A stretch of 7,592 nt of DNA from an uncultured Alphaproteobacteria bacterium. GTDB taxonomy: Bacteria; Pseudomonadota; Alphaproteobacteria; Rickettsiales; UBA1997. The stretch covers positions 1 through 7,592 of the forward strand of contig CAIUFU010000166.1 of the NCBI GenBank assembly GCA_903898475.1. The letters run 5' to 3'. The notes beneath the pieces were generated by a model. That model saw only the letters and a list, made by a program, of their open reading frames with translations. It was not told the origin of the DNA and made no database searches. Shown here in pieces: positions 1-6,690 of this stretch. The stretch's first letter is position 1. Each line of letters begins with the position of its first letter. The position numbers were made by a program, and so were the translations under genes.

Positions 1-87
1 ACCGGTGGTGGCGGTGGTGCAAGTTTTTATAATTGGGGTTCTGGCAATGCTGGTGGAGGTGGGGTTGTAATTGTTTCTTACAACTAA
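1..87 (+). CDS. Glycine-rich protein, C-terminal end only
   Basis: Frame 1 is open from the first base to a TAA at 85-87 and encodes 28 residues. It starts TGGGGGASFYNWGSGNAGG and finishes with the hydrophobic strand GVVIVSYN. Runs of glycine followed by a VVIV-type beta strand right at the stop are typical of glycine-rich C-terminal domains of secreted, surface-exposed or tail-fibre-like proteins. That resemblance is a family impression; nothing in the visible part names a function. The start and the bulk of the protein lie upstream of the window. Its stop codon overlaps the stop codon of the convergent PhnA-like gene by two bases, and a small hairpin (64-84) ends just before it. The open frame, the glycine periodicity and the natural ending make a real gene likely, but 28 codons are little evidence. 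Confidence 0.6.
   Translation, partial: TGGGGGASFYNWGSGNAGGGGVVIVSYN
64..84. terminator. Weak AT-rich hairpin at convergent gene ends
   Basis: GTTGTAA (64-70) and TTACAAC (78-84) form a perfect 7-bp inverted repeat around a 7-nt loop, exactly where two convergent genes end. On the plus strand it is followed within about 6 nt by a T-rich stretch, TTTTCTT (90-96), so it could act as a weak terminator for the glycine-rich gene. On the minus strand no T run follows. The stem is mostly A-T and lies inside coding sequence, so a chance occurrence is quite possible. Confidence 0.25.
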
Positions 88-428
88 GATTTTCTTACGA
101 ACTCTGACTTCAACCCCATCGCGCCAATGCCGGGGATTTTGCAATCAATGTCGTGATCTCCGGCAACAAGGCGAATATTTTTTACTTTAGTTCCAACTTT
201 CACCACTGAAGACGAACCCTTCACTTTCAAATCTTTAATCACGGTGACAGTGTCGCCATCTTTTAAAACCACGCCGTTGGCGTCTTTAATTACCACTTCC
301 AAATCATCTTCCTCAACTGCAATTTCCGACCATTCATGAGCGCATTCTGGGCAAACATAAAGCCCATCCATTTCGTAGGTAAATTCGCAGGAACATTTTG
401 GGCAATTTGGTAGTTGTGAATCAGTCAT
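84..428 (-). CDS. yjdM: PhnA/YjdM-family zinc-ribbon protein
   Basis: This is a 114-residue cytosolic protein of the PhnA-like (YjdM) family, about the length of the E. coli protein. An N-terminal zinc ribbon has two CxxC pairs, C9-P-K-C12 and C26-P-E-C29, followed by the family hallmark CPECAHEW (26-33). The C-terminal domain carries DGDTVTVIKDLKVKG (57-71) and the signature GDHDIDCKI (90-98) with LKSEFV (106-111). The name PhnA comes from its location near the phn operon in E. coli; the protein is not phosphonoacetate hydrolase, and its biochemical role is not established. The start is 5 nt beyond the stop of the upstream carbonic anhydrase gene, which implies co-transcription and probably translational coupling, since only a weak Shine-Dalgarno is present. 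No phosphonate genes are nearby. Family assignment is secure; function is unknown. Confidence 0.93.
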   Translation of the reverse strand: MTDSQLPNCPKCSCEFTYEMDGLYVCPECAHEWSEIAVEEDDLEVVIKDANGVVLKDGDTVTVIKDLKVKGSSSVVKVGTKVKNIRLVAGDHDIDCKIPGIGAMGLKSEFVRKS

Positions 429-433
429 GTTTT

Positions 434-1075
434 TTAAGAAATCGGTTCAAAAAATTTAGTGTCAGGATCAAAAGCCATGATATCGCCACTTTCGATGTCG
501 AAATGCCAGCCGAAAATATTGAGTTTATTTTCTCTCATGCGCTTGGCGATGTAAGGGTAGGTCATCAAATTGCGCAGCGAAATAATCAAAGATTCTTGTT
601 CGCAAGAGGCTTGTTGCTCTTCTTCACTTTTGTCAGACATTTGTTTTTTAACAATGTCGCGAGCCTCAGAAGCAACTGACAGCCATGTTTTCATCGATTC
701 AGAAAGTTTGCTATTTTTAGCGGTGAATTCTTCTGACAGCATCATCTTAATGCCAGAGCATTTGGCATGTCCCAGCACAATAATATTTTCAACTTCAAGA
801 ATCGTCACGGCATATTCAATGGCTGATAAAATGCCGTGAATGCCTTGAGTATCATATTTTGGCACGAGTCCGCCAATATTGTTAATGATGTAAAGTTCTC
901 CGGGATTTGCCGCAAACAATTCGGCGGGGGCTAAACGAATATCGGCGCAAGAAATAACCATGGTTGTCGGCTTTTGACCCTGCTCAATTAAGTGCTGAAT
1001 CATATCTTGTTTTTGTGGAAAAGTCGTAGATTTAAAAACTCTAAAACCGCTGATGAGCTTGCCGACATTTGACAT
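434..1075 (-). CDS. Beta-class carbonic anhydrase with variant motifs
   Basis: This 213-residue protein belongs to the beta-carbonic anhydrases, which interconvert CO2 and bicarbonate at a zinc ion. The expected zinc ligands are present: C43 and D45 in SCADIRLAP (42-50), and H103 and C106 in GHAKCSGI (102-109). R47, partner of the Asp-Arg dyad, is also present. Further family landmarks are PGEL (58-61), the helix AIEYAV (85-90), CEQES followed by SLRNLMTYPYI, and the C-terminal strand FGWHFDIESGD. The usual C-x-D-S-R reads C-A-D-I-R here, and the usual R-N-(V/A)-(A/G)-N reads N65-N-I-G-G69, so a conserved serine and arginine are both replaced. Activity, or at least bicarbonate regulation, may therefore differ from the norm. 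A good Shine-Dalgarno supports the chosen ATG. It is the first gene of a two-gene minus-strand unit with the PhnA-like gene. Confidence 0.92.
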   Translation of the reverse strand: MSNVGKLISGFRVFKSTTFPQKQDMIQHLIEQGQKPTTMVISCADIRLAPAELFAANPGELYIINNIGGLVPKYDTQGIHGILSAIEYAVTILEVENIIVLGHAKCSGIKMMLSEEFTAKNSKLSESMKTWLSVASEARDIVKKQMSDKSEEEQQASCEQESLIISLRNLMTYPYIAKRMRENKLNIFGWHFDIESGDIMAFDPDTKFFEPIS

Positions 1076-1217
1076 AGTTTTTCCTATAAATTTGCGAGGG
1101 AATTTCTGGCGCGATTTAATTTTTTTGCAAAATCACAAGCAAGAATAAATTAGAATAGACATCGCAAATAAGGCGAGAGATCTTGTGAGCAGTTCGCAAA
1201 GTTAAAATATTTATTCA
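1076..1217. promoter_or_regulatory. Divergent intergenic region with palindrome
   Basis: These 142 nt separate the start codons of the carbonic anhydrase (minus) and the DMT transporter (plus), so promoters for both directions are expected here. It holds a perfect 10-bp palindrome TTTTGCAAAA (1123-1132), the repeat TCGCAAA at 1162-1168 and 1194-1200, and its inverse TTTGCGA at 1091-1097. For the plus strand, TTGCAA (1125-1130) with TAAATT (1146-1151, 15-nt spacer) or TAGAAT (1151-1156, 20-nt spacer) is the nearest match to a sigma-70 promoter, but neither spacing is good. On the minus strand TTGCTT (1142-1137) and TAAATC (1118-1113) are equally weak. The position is the main argument; the exact promoter elements are not resolved. 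Confidence 0.4.
1081..1085 (-). promoter_or_regulatory. Shine-Dalgarno site of carbonic anhydrase gene
   Basis: On the minus strand AGGAA lies 5 nt before the ATG at 1075-1073. It is the clearest ribosome binding site in the window and fixes the start of the carbonic anhydrase. Confidence 0.6.
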
Positions 1218-2117
1218 ATGTCTTGGATTCTTTACACCATTGCCGCTACAGCCTTACAAACTTTTCGAAATCTCGAGCAAAAAAGTCTCAATAAAAAATT
1301 AGATGTTCTAACTGTTTCTTGGTCGAGATACATACTTCTGCTGCCTTTCGCGCTCGCCGTTGCTTTTTACACTTTTTCTTCAGTGACCGCTGGTTTCATT
1401 TTTTACTGTTTCGTCACGGCGATTTTCCAAGTGGCGGGAAATATTTTTTTGCTCAAAACATTTCAGTCGAAAAACTTTAGCATTGGCATTGCCTTCTACA
1501 AAACCGAGACTTTGCAGGCGATGATAATTGGTTTAATTTTCTTTGGTGAAAGCGTTTCGCTTGCGGGATTTATCGCCATCATGGTTGCAATGTCGGGTGT
1601 AATTTTAATGTCGGGATTAGCTTTTGATGGCGGCGTAAAAAAATTCACTAAGTCGCTAAAAAATAAATCAACGCTTTACGGAATTTTAACCGGCTTTTGT
1701 TTTTCGATTTCGGCCTTCAATTTGAAAGAAGCTTACGAAATTTTAGTGTCACTTGAATACTCTAATATCAAGGCCGCAACTACTGTGTTACTTTGGGTAA
1801 TTTGCTTCCAAAATATTTTATTTACCGCAGTGAAACTTTACCAAAAACGCTTCGTGCAAGATTTGAAAAGTTTGGTCTGCCTCGAAAATAAATACACTTT
1901 TTTCAAAACTTCGATTTTCAGTTTTTTAGGTTCAATTTGCTGGTTTGTTGCTTACGGTGTTGGCAAAGTGGTTTACGTTAAAGCGGTTGGCCAAACTGAA
2001 TTAATTTTTGCATTGGTGGTCTCACATTTCATTTTGAAAGAGACCTTAAAAAAATCTGAAATTATTGGAATTGTTCTGACCTCAGCGGGAATTCTGGCGC
2101 TGATTTTATTTCACTAA
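1218..2117 (+). CDS. EamA/DMT-type inner-membrane transporter
   Basis: This 299-residue, highly hydrophobic protein has the size and internal duplication of drug/metabolite transporter (DMT) superfamily members, which have about ten membrane helices arranged as two EamA halves. The first half ends in the typical pattern of a helix (AFYKTETLQAMIIGLIFFGE, 92-111) followed by a loop and SLAGFIAIMVAMSGVILMSG (114-133). The second half repeats it with VGQTELIFALVVSHFILKE (257-275) and EIIGIVLTSAGILALIL (281-297). The short linker around 137-151 is lysine-rich, as expected for a cytoplasmic loop. Substrates of this superfamily range from amino acids to nucleotide sugars and cannot be predicted here. 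No Shine-Dalgarno precedes the ATG; the leader is simply AT-rich. It is the first gene of the plus-strand cluster, 26 nt before nhaA. Superfamily is fairly certain, substrate unknown. Confidence 0.85.
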   Translation: MSWILYTIAATALQTFRNLEQKSLNKKLDVLTVSWSRYILLLPFALAVAFYTFSSVTAGFIFYCFVTAIFQVAGNIFLLKTFQSKNFSIGIAFYKTETLQAMIIGLIFFGESVSLAGFIAIMVAMSGVILMSGLAFDGGVKKFTKSLKNKSTLYGILTGFCFSISAFNLKEAYEILVSLEYSNIKAATTVLLWVICFQNILFTAVKLYQKRFVQDLKSLVCLENKYTFFKTSIFSFLGSICWFVAYGVGKVVYVKAVGQTELIFALVVSHFILKETLKKSEIIGIVLTSAGILALILFH

Positions 2118-2143
2118 GAAAATTCAAAAATAAGAAAAATTAA

Positions 2144-3292
2144 ATGCTACGCCAAGTAAAAAAAATTTTCGAATTAGAATCGGTCACCGGAATTTTATTG
2201 CTGCTTGCAACGCTTCTAGCTTTAGCAATTGCCAATTCTTCGGCTTTTGCAATTTACCAAAATATTTTTGCAGTCAATTTGCCCATCGGTTTGACGCTGC
2301 GCGATTTTATCAATGACGCGCTCATGGCGGTGTTCTTTTTTTTGATTGGTTTGGAGCTAAAAGAAGAAATTTTAGTTGGTGAACTTTCAACTAAATCGCG
2401 AGCAATTTTGCCGCTAATTGCGGCTTGCGGTGGGGTGATTTTTCCGGCGCTGATTTTTTATTTTTGCAATTTTGATCAGCCGCAAAACTTGCGAGGATTT
2501 GCCATTCCAACCGCTACCGACATTGCTTTTGCTTACGGCGTGCTTTGTCTTTTTGGCAAAAAAATTTCTAAATCGCTGAAAGTTTTTTTGATCTCGCTGG
2601 CAATTTTTGATGATCTGGTGGCGATTTTAATCATCGCTTTTTTCTACTCGCAAAATATCGATTTTGTTTTTTTGACGCTGGTCTTCGTGGTGCTTTTGGG
2701 GCTGGCGATTTTGAATTTAAAAAAATCTAACAACTTAGTTTGTTATTTGCTGCTTGGAGCAATGTTGTGGCTGATGATTCTAAAATCAGGAATCCACCCA
2801 ACTCTTGCTGGCATTGCTTTGGCGATGTTTATTCCGCACAAAAAAGACTCGTTTAAAAAGCTGATTAAAAAAATTGCACCCGCCGTAAATTTTCTAATTT
2901 TACCAATTTTCGCATTCGCCAGCAGCGGTGTTAGAATCGAAAATTTCTCGACAGAAGTTTTCACCAAGCCACTAGTTTTAGGAATTATTTTAGGATTATT
3001 TTTCGGCAAACAAATCGGCGTAATGCTCTTTAGCTTTATTGCGATAAAATCAGGAGTGGCAAAACTTCCCAGCAAATCTTGGCTCGAATTTTACGGTGTC
3101 ACAATTTTGACCGGTATTGGCTTCACCATGAGTTTCTTCATTGGATCTCTGGCTTTTTTGAACGACCCATTGCTTCTTGATTGGGTGAAAATTGCTGTGT
3201 TATCAGCTTCTTTTTTAGCGGCAATTTTTGGAATCTTAGTCATTTCTTTAACCATTAAAAAGACCAATGAAAAATCAATCTCACCTACTTAA
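2144..3292 (+). CDS. nhaA: Na+/H+ antiporter NhaA
   Basis: This 382-residue inner-membrane protein matches NhaA, the electrogenic antiporter that exports Na+ (or Li+) in exchange for protons, in full length. The N-terminus resembles E. coli NhaA (an amphipathic start, then SVTGILLLLATLLALAIANS, 13-32). Family motifs follow in order: MAVFFFLIGLELKEE (61-75), TATDIAFAYGVL (123-134) with D126 corresponding to E. coli D133, and LAIFDDLVAI (152-161) with D156/D157 corresponding to the essential D163/D164. Then come KSGIHPTLAG (214-223) with the pH-related histidine H218, GKQIG (288-292) with K289 at the K300 position, and GIGFTMSFFIGSLAF (324-338). All key ion-binding residues are therefore present, so it should be functional. 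It lies 26 nt after the DMT gene, with no strong Shine-Dalgarno, and its last 26 nt overlap the start of the next gene. Confidence 0.96.
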   Translation: MLRQVKKIFELESVTGILLLLATLLALAIANSSAFAIYQNIFAVNLPIGLTLRDFINDALMAVFFFLIGLELKEEILVGELSTKSRAILPLIAACGGVIFPALIFYFCNFDQPQNLRGFAIPTATDIAFAYGVLCLFGKKISKSLKVFLISLAIFDDLVAILIIAFFYSQNIDFVFLTLVFVVLLGLAILNLKKSNNLVCYLLLGAMLWLMILKSGIHPTLAGIALAMFIPHKKDSFKKLIKKIAPAVNFLILPIFAFASSGVRIENFSTEVFTKPLVLGIILGLFFGKQIGVMLFSFIAIKSGVAKLPSKSWLEFYGVTILTGIGFTMSFFIGSLAFLNDPLLLDWVKIAVLSASFLAAIFGILVISLTIKKTNEKSISPT

Positions 3293-4562
3293 ATCAAAAA
3301 GATTTTTACCGCTTTTTATCACCCAGTTTTTTGGTGCTTTTAACGATAATGTTTTCAAAAACGCTTTTCTGATTTGGTTCACTTACAGCATCGCATTCAA
3401 GCTAGATATGAATGCCCAGATCATGGCAACAGTGGCCTCGGGATTATTCATTTTGCCCTTCTTTTTATTCTCATCTCTCGCCGGACAAGTGGCTGATAAA
3501 TATGAAAAATCAAAATTAACGCAGATCATAAAAATTGCTGAAATTGCGATTATGATTTTTTCATTTGTCGGATTTTATTTTCAAAATATTTACCTGCTTT
3601 TGACTTTGATATTTTTGATGGGAGTTCATTCAACCTTCTTTGGCCCAATCAAATATAGCCTGCTTCCAGAGCATCTTAAAGATAATGAATTAGTGAAAGG
3701 AAACGCCTTGATTGAAGGTGGCACTTTCTTAGCCATTCTACTTGGCACCATTTTTGGTGGCGTCACTATTCTCTCACAACATGGCATTGAAACTGTTTCA
3801 AGTGCAGTGGTGGTTTTTGCTGTAATTGGCTATTTAAGCAGCCGCTTCATTCCAACAACGCCAGCGCCGGATCACAAGTTGAAAATCAGTTTCAACATCG
3901 TGACACAAATTTTAAAAATTATTAAATATGCCAAAAAAGAAGAAACGGTTTGGCTTTCAATAATTGGCATTTCTTGGTTCTGGTTAATTGGCGTCACCTT
4001 CTTGTCACAATTTCCAATTTACACTCAAAGCATCATTAATGGTGATGAATATATCGTAACTTTGTTTCTTGCGATTTTCTCAATTGGCATCGGGTTTGGT
4101 TCAGTAATGTGTAATAAATTAATCAAAGGCAAAATTGATGGACGCCTTGTGCCGCATGGTTCAATTGGCATCACAATTGGCATTATGATTTTCTGTGCGG
4201 CGAGCGGTTTTTACAGCACGGTAATTGCACCAGATCACCTAGTTAGCCTGTCAGAATTTTTAACCGACAATATCATGAACTGGTACATACTTTTGGGCTT
4301 GTTTGTAATCGCATTTTCTTGCGGTATTTACATTGTGCCACTTTACGCCATCATACAACATCGCTGCGAACCCAAATATTTATCGCGAGTAATTGCGGCA
4401 AATAATGTCATGAACGCTTTGTTTATGGTGCTTGCCAGTATTGTAATTGTTGCCTTGGTGCAGTTTGAACTCGATTTATTGCAGATCTTAATGTTGGTTG
4501 GCATGTCTAATATTTTGGTGTTTCTCTCGATTCAAAAAATTGTTAAAAAGAGGCTCGGATAA
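3267..4562 (+). CDS. lplT: MFS transporter, LplT-like lysophospholipid flippase
   Basis: This 431-residue major facilitator superfamily protein has about 12 predicted membrane helices. The N-terminal FLPLFITQFFGAFNDNVFKN (13-32) and the helix 2-3 loop GQVADKYEKSKL (73-84, MFS motif A) are present, as are GPIKYSLLPE (126-135) and ELVKGNALIEGGTFLAILLG (141-160). These are characteristic of the LplT group, which flips lysophospholipids from the outer to the inner leaflet of the inner membrane. The adjacent aas gene strongly supports this role, because Aas re-acylates what LplT imports; in E. coli the two genes are also adjacent, but with aas first. The ATG at 3267 lies inside the end of nhaA. 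It is preferred because the next in-frame Met (residue 48) would remove the conserved first helix. It ends in TAATG, overlapping the aas start by one base. Substrate is inferred from homology and context. Confidence 0.87.
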   Translation: MKNQSHLLKSKRFLPLFITQFFGAFNDNVFKNAFLIWFTYSIAFKLDMNAQIMATVASGLFILPFFLFSSLAGQVADKYEKSKLTQIIKIAEIAIMIFSFVGFYFQNIYLLLTLIFLMGVHSTFFGPIKYSLLPEHLKDNELVKGNALIEGGTFLAILLGTIFGGVTILSQHGIETVSSAVVVFAVIGYLSSRFIPTTPAPDHKLKISFNIVTQILKIIKYAKKEETVWLSIIGISWFWLIGVTFLSQFPIYTQSIINGDEYIVTLFLAIFSIGIGFGSVMCNKLIKGKIDGRLVPHGSIGITIGIMIFCAASGFYSTVIAPDHLVSLSEFLTDNIMNWYILLGLFVIAFSCGIYIVPLYAIIQHRCEPKYLSRVIAANNVMNALFMVLASIVIVALVQFELDLLQILMLVGMSNILVFLSIQKIVKKRLG

Positions 4563-4564
4563 TG
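4560..4564 (+). promoter_or_regulatory. TAATG stop/start coupling site, lplT-aas
   Basis: The TAA stop of the LplT-like gene (4560-4562) shares its last A with the ATG of aas (4562-4564). No good Shine-Dalgarno is seen, apart from a purine-rich AAAAAGAGG at 4545-4553 that lies 8 nt before the ATG and could serve. Termination-reinitiation is the likely way of making the two proteins in similar amounts. Confidence 0.6.
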
Positions 4565-6685
4565 ATTAAGCCAGTTTTAAAAAGACTTCTCACCAAGCTC
4601 TACAAGATCGAAATTAAGGGTTTGGAAAATTACCAAAAAGCCGGAAAGCGAGTTTTAATTGTTGCCAATCACCAATCATTTTTAGACGCAATTTTACTGG
4701 CAGTTTTTTTGCCAGAAAAGCCGATGTTTGCCATCAACACCTTCATCGCCAAGCAATGGTGGATGAAGCCCTTTCTTGCTTTGGCTGACACTTACGCGCT
4801 TGATCCAACCAACCCGATGGCAACCAAAAGTCTGATTAACGAAATCAAAAAAGACAAAAAATGCATCATTTTTCCTGAAGGCAGAATCACGGTTACGGGA
4901 TCTCTGATGAAAATCTACGAAGGCCCTGGAATGATCGCTGATAAAACTGACGCAATGATTTTGCCAGTGCGACTTGACGGCGCGCAATATACGCCATTTT
5001 CGCGCTTGAAGGGACGCGTTAAAATTCACTTTTTTCCAAAAATCACTCTGACGATTTTGCCGCCGCAAAAATTTGAAGTGACCAAAGAAATCACTGGACG
5101 CGCTAGACGCGCCGCCAATGCTGACAAGCTTTACGACATCATGACTGAGATGTTGTTTGAAAGTTCAGATTACAAAAAAACTCTGTTTCAATCGCTGCTC
5201 GATGCCCAAAAAATTCACGGCAGCAATCATCAAATTATTGTTGATATTAAACGCAAACCTTTGACTTACGGCAAGCTAATCGCGCGCTGTTTTATTTTGG
5301 GTGAGCAAATCGCCAAAGAAACTAAACATGGCGAATATGTTGGTTTTATGTTGCCCAACATGGTTTCAAGCATCGTGACATTTTTTGCGATGCAGGCTTT
5401 TGGTCGCGTGCCGGCAATGTTAAATTTTTCTACTGGCGGCAAAAATTTTATTGCCGCCTGCAAAGTTGCTAAGCTTAAAACCATCTACACTTCCAAAAGA
5501 TTTATCGAGGGCGGCAAGCTCCAGCACTTGATCGCGGCGGCTGAAGAAAATGGCATTAAAATTATTTACCTCGAAGAAGTCGCAAAAAAAATTACGCTTA
5601 ATCACAAATTAAAAGGTGGGTTGCGCGCTAAATTTTGCAAAAAAATCAGCGCCGCAAAAGCAGAAGATGCCGCGGTAATTCTGTTTACATCAGGCTCGGA
5701 AGGCACACCAAAAGGTGTGGTTTTGAGTCACCAAAATATTCAATCAAATCGTTTTCAATTAGCGTCTCGCGTTGATTTTAGCAGCAAAGATGTGGTTTTT
5801 AACGCCTTGCCGATTTTCCATTCATTTGGTCTAACTGGCGGCACGATACTTCCAATTTTAGCGGGCATTAAAACTTTCTTTTACCCGTCACCACTTCACT
5901 ACCGAATCGTGCCCGAGTTGGTTTACGACACCAACGCCACCATCATGTTTGGCACCAATACATTTCTTGCCAACTACGCCAGATTTGCTCACGCCTACGA
6001 TTTTTACAGCTTGCGTTACGTCTTTGCCGGCGCCGAAAAATTGGATGAAGAAACCAGAAAAATCTGGTCAGAAAAATTTGGTGTCAGAATTTTTGAAGGC
6101 TACGGCGCCACTGAAACTTCTCCGGCGCTAGCCACCAACACCCCAATGCATAATAAGCCGGGCAGCGTTGGCCGCCTAATGCCTGGCATTAAATTCAAAC
6201 TAGAAGAAATCGCCGGAATTTCTGACGGCAAAAAACTAATGGTCGCCGGACCAAATATTATGAAAGGCTATTTGCTTGAACAAAATCCGGGAAATATCAC
6301 GCCGCCAAAAGACGGCTGGTACGACACGGGAGACATTGTTGCAATTGACGAGAAAGGCTACATTTCAATCAAGGGCAGGGCGAAACGCTTTGCCAAAATT
6401 GCTGGCGAAATGGTTTCACTCACCGCAGTTGAAATTTATTTGAGCAAATTTTTTCCACAAAGCAGTCACGCAATTGTGGCGCTTCCCGACGCCAAAAAAG
6501 GTGAGCAATTGGTTTTGGTTACAACTCATCAAACGCTAAATCGCGCAGAAATTTTAACTTTCTTTAGAGAGGGTCAAATTAGTGAATTAGCGGTTCCAAG
6601 AGAAATTATCGCGGTCGAAAAATTGCCTTTACTTGGCACCGGAAAAGTTGATTACGTTAAAGTTAAAGAATTGGTAATTAATTAA
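4562..6685 (+). CDS. aas: Aas: 2-acyl-GPE acyltransferase / acyl-ACP synthetase
   Basis: This 707-residue two-domain protein is very close in layout and length to E. coli Aas (719 residues). It activates a free fatty acid with ATP onto acyl carrier protein and transfers it to lysophosphatidylethanolamine, repairing membrane phospholipids at the inner face of the inner membrane. The N-terminal PlsC-type domain (about 1-200) has the catalytic HX4D motif NHQSFLD (H37, D42) and FPEGRITVTGSLMKIYEG (104-121). The AMP-forming ligase domain (about 215-707) has the phosphate-binding loop LFTSGSEGTPKG (374-385), LPIFHSFGLT (416-425), and PSPLHYRIVPELVYD (442-456). It also has FAGAEKL (488-494), YGATETSP (514-521), WYDTGD (586-591), GRAKRFAKIAGEMVSL (605-620), and the C-terminal catalytic lysine K695 in LLGTGKVDY (690-698). 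All motifs are intact. It is translationally coupled to the LplT-like gene upstream and followed after 5 nt by yaaA. Confidence 0.95.
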   Translation: MIKPVLKRLLTKLYKIEIKGLENYQKAGKRVLIVANHQSFLDAILLAVFLPEKPMFAINTFIAKQWWMKPFLALADTYALDPTNPMATKSLINEIKKDKKCIIFPEGRITVTGSLMKIYEGPGMIADKTDAMILPVRLDGAQYTPFSRLKGRVKIHFFPKITLTILPPQKFEVTKEITGRARRAANADKLYDIMTEMLFESSDYKKTLFQSLLDAQKIHGSNHQIIVDIKRKPLTYGKLIARCFILGEQIAKETKHGEYVGFMLPNMVSSIVTFFAMQAFGRVPAMLNFSTGGKNFIAACKVAKLKTIYTSKRFIEGGKLQHLIAAAEENGIKIIYLEEVAKKITLNHKLKGGLRAKFCKKISAAKAEDAAVILFTSGSEGTPKGVVLSHQNIQSNRFQLASRVDFSSKDVVFNALPIFHSFGLTGGTILPILAGIKTFFYPSPLHYRIVPELVYDTNATIMFGTNTFLANYARFAHAYDFYSLRYVFAGAEKLDEETRKIWSEKFGVRIFEGYGATETSPALATNTPMHNKPGSVGRLMPGIKFKLEEIAGISDGKKLMVAGPNIMKGYLLEQNPGNITPPKDGWYDTGDIVAIDEKGYISIKGRAKRFAKIAGEMVSLTAVEIYLSKFFPQSSHAIVALPDAKKGEQLVLVTTHQTLNRAEILTFFREGQISELAVPREIIAVEKLPLLGTGKVDYVKVKELVIN

Positions 6686-6690
6686 ATCAC

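Noticed and set aside
398..839. Plus-strand open frames over the carbonic anhydrase and PhnA-like genes
   Set aside because: They lie antisense to two well-recognised proteins, have no recognisable domain or ribosome binding site, and look like shadow frames.
2743..3075. Minus-strand 110-codon open frame inside nhaA
   Set aside because: It is wholly antisense to conserved NhaA sequence, and its translation resembles no family.
4694..5605. Minus-strand open frames and others within aas
   Set aside because: They are antisense to intact catalytic motifs of Aas, with Asn/Phe/Arg-rich composition typical of reversed AT-rich coding DNA.
5949..6131. Second plus-strand open frame within aas
   Set aside because: Alternative frame of the conserved ligase domain, without domain or Shine-Dalgarno.
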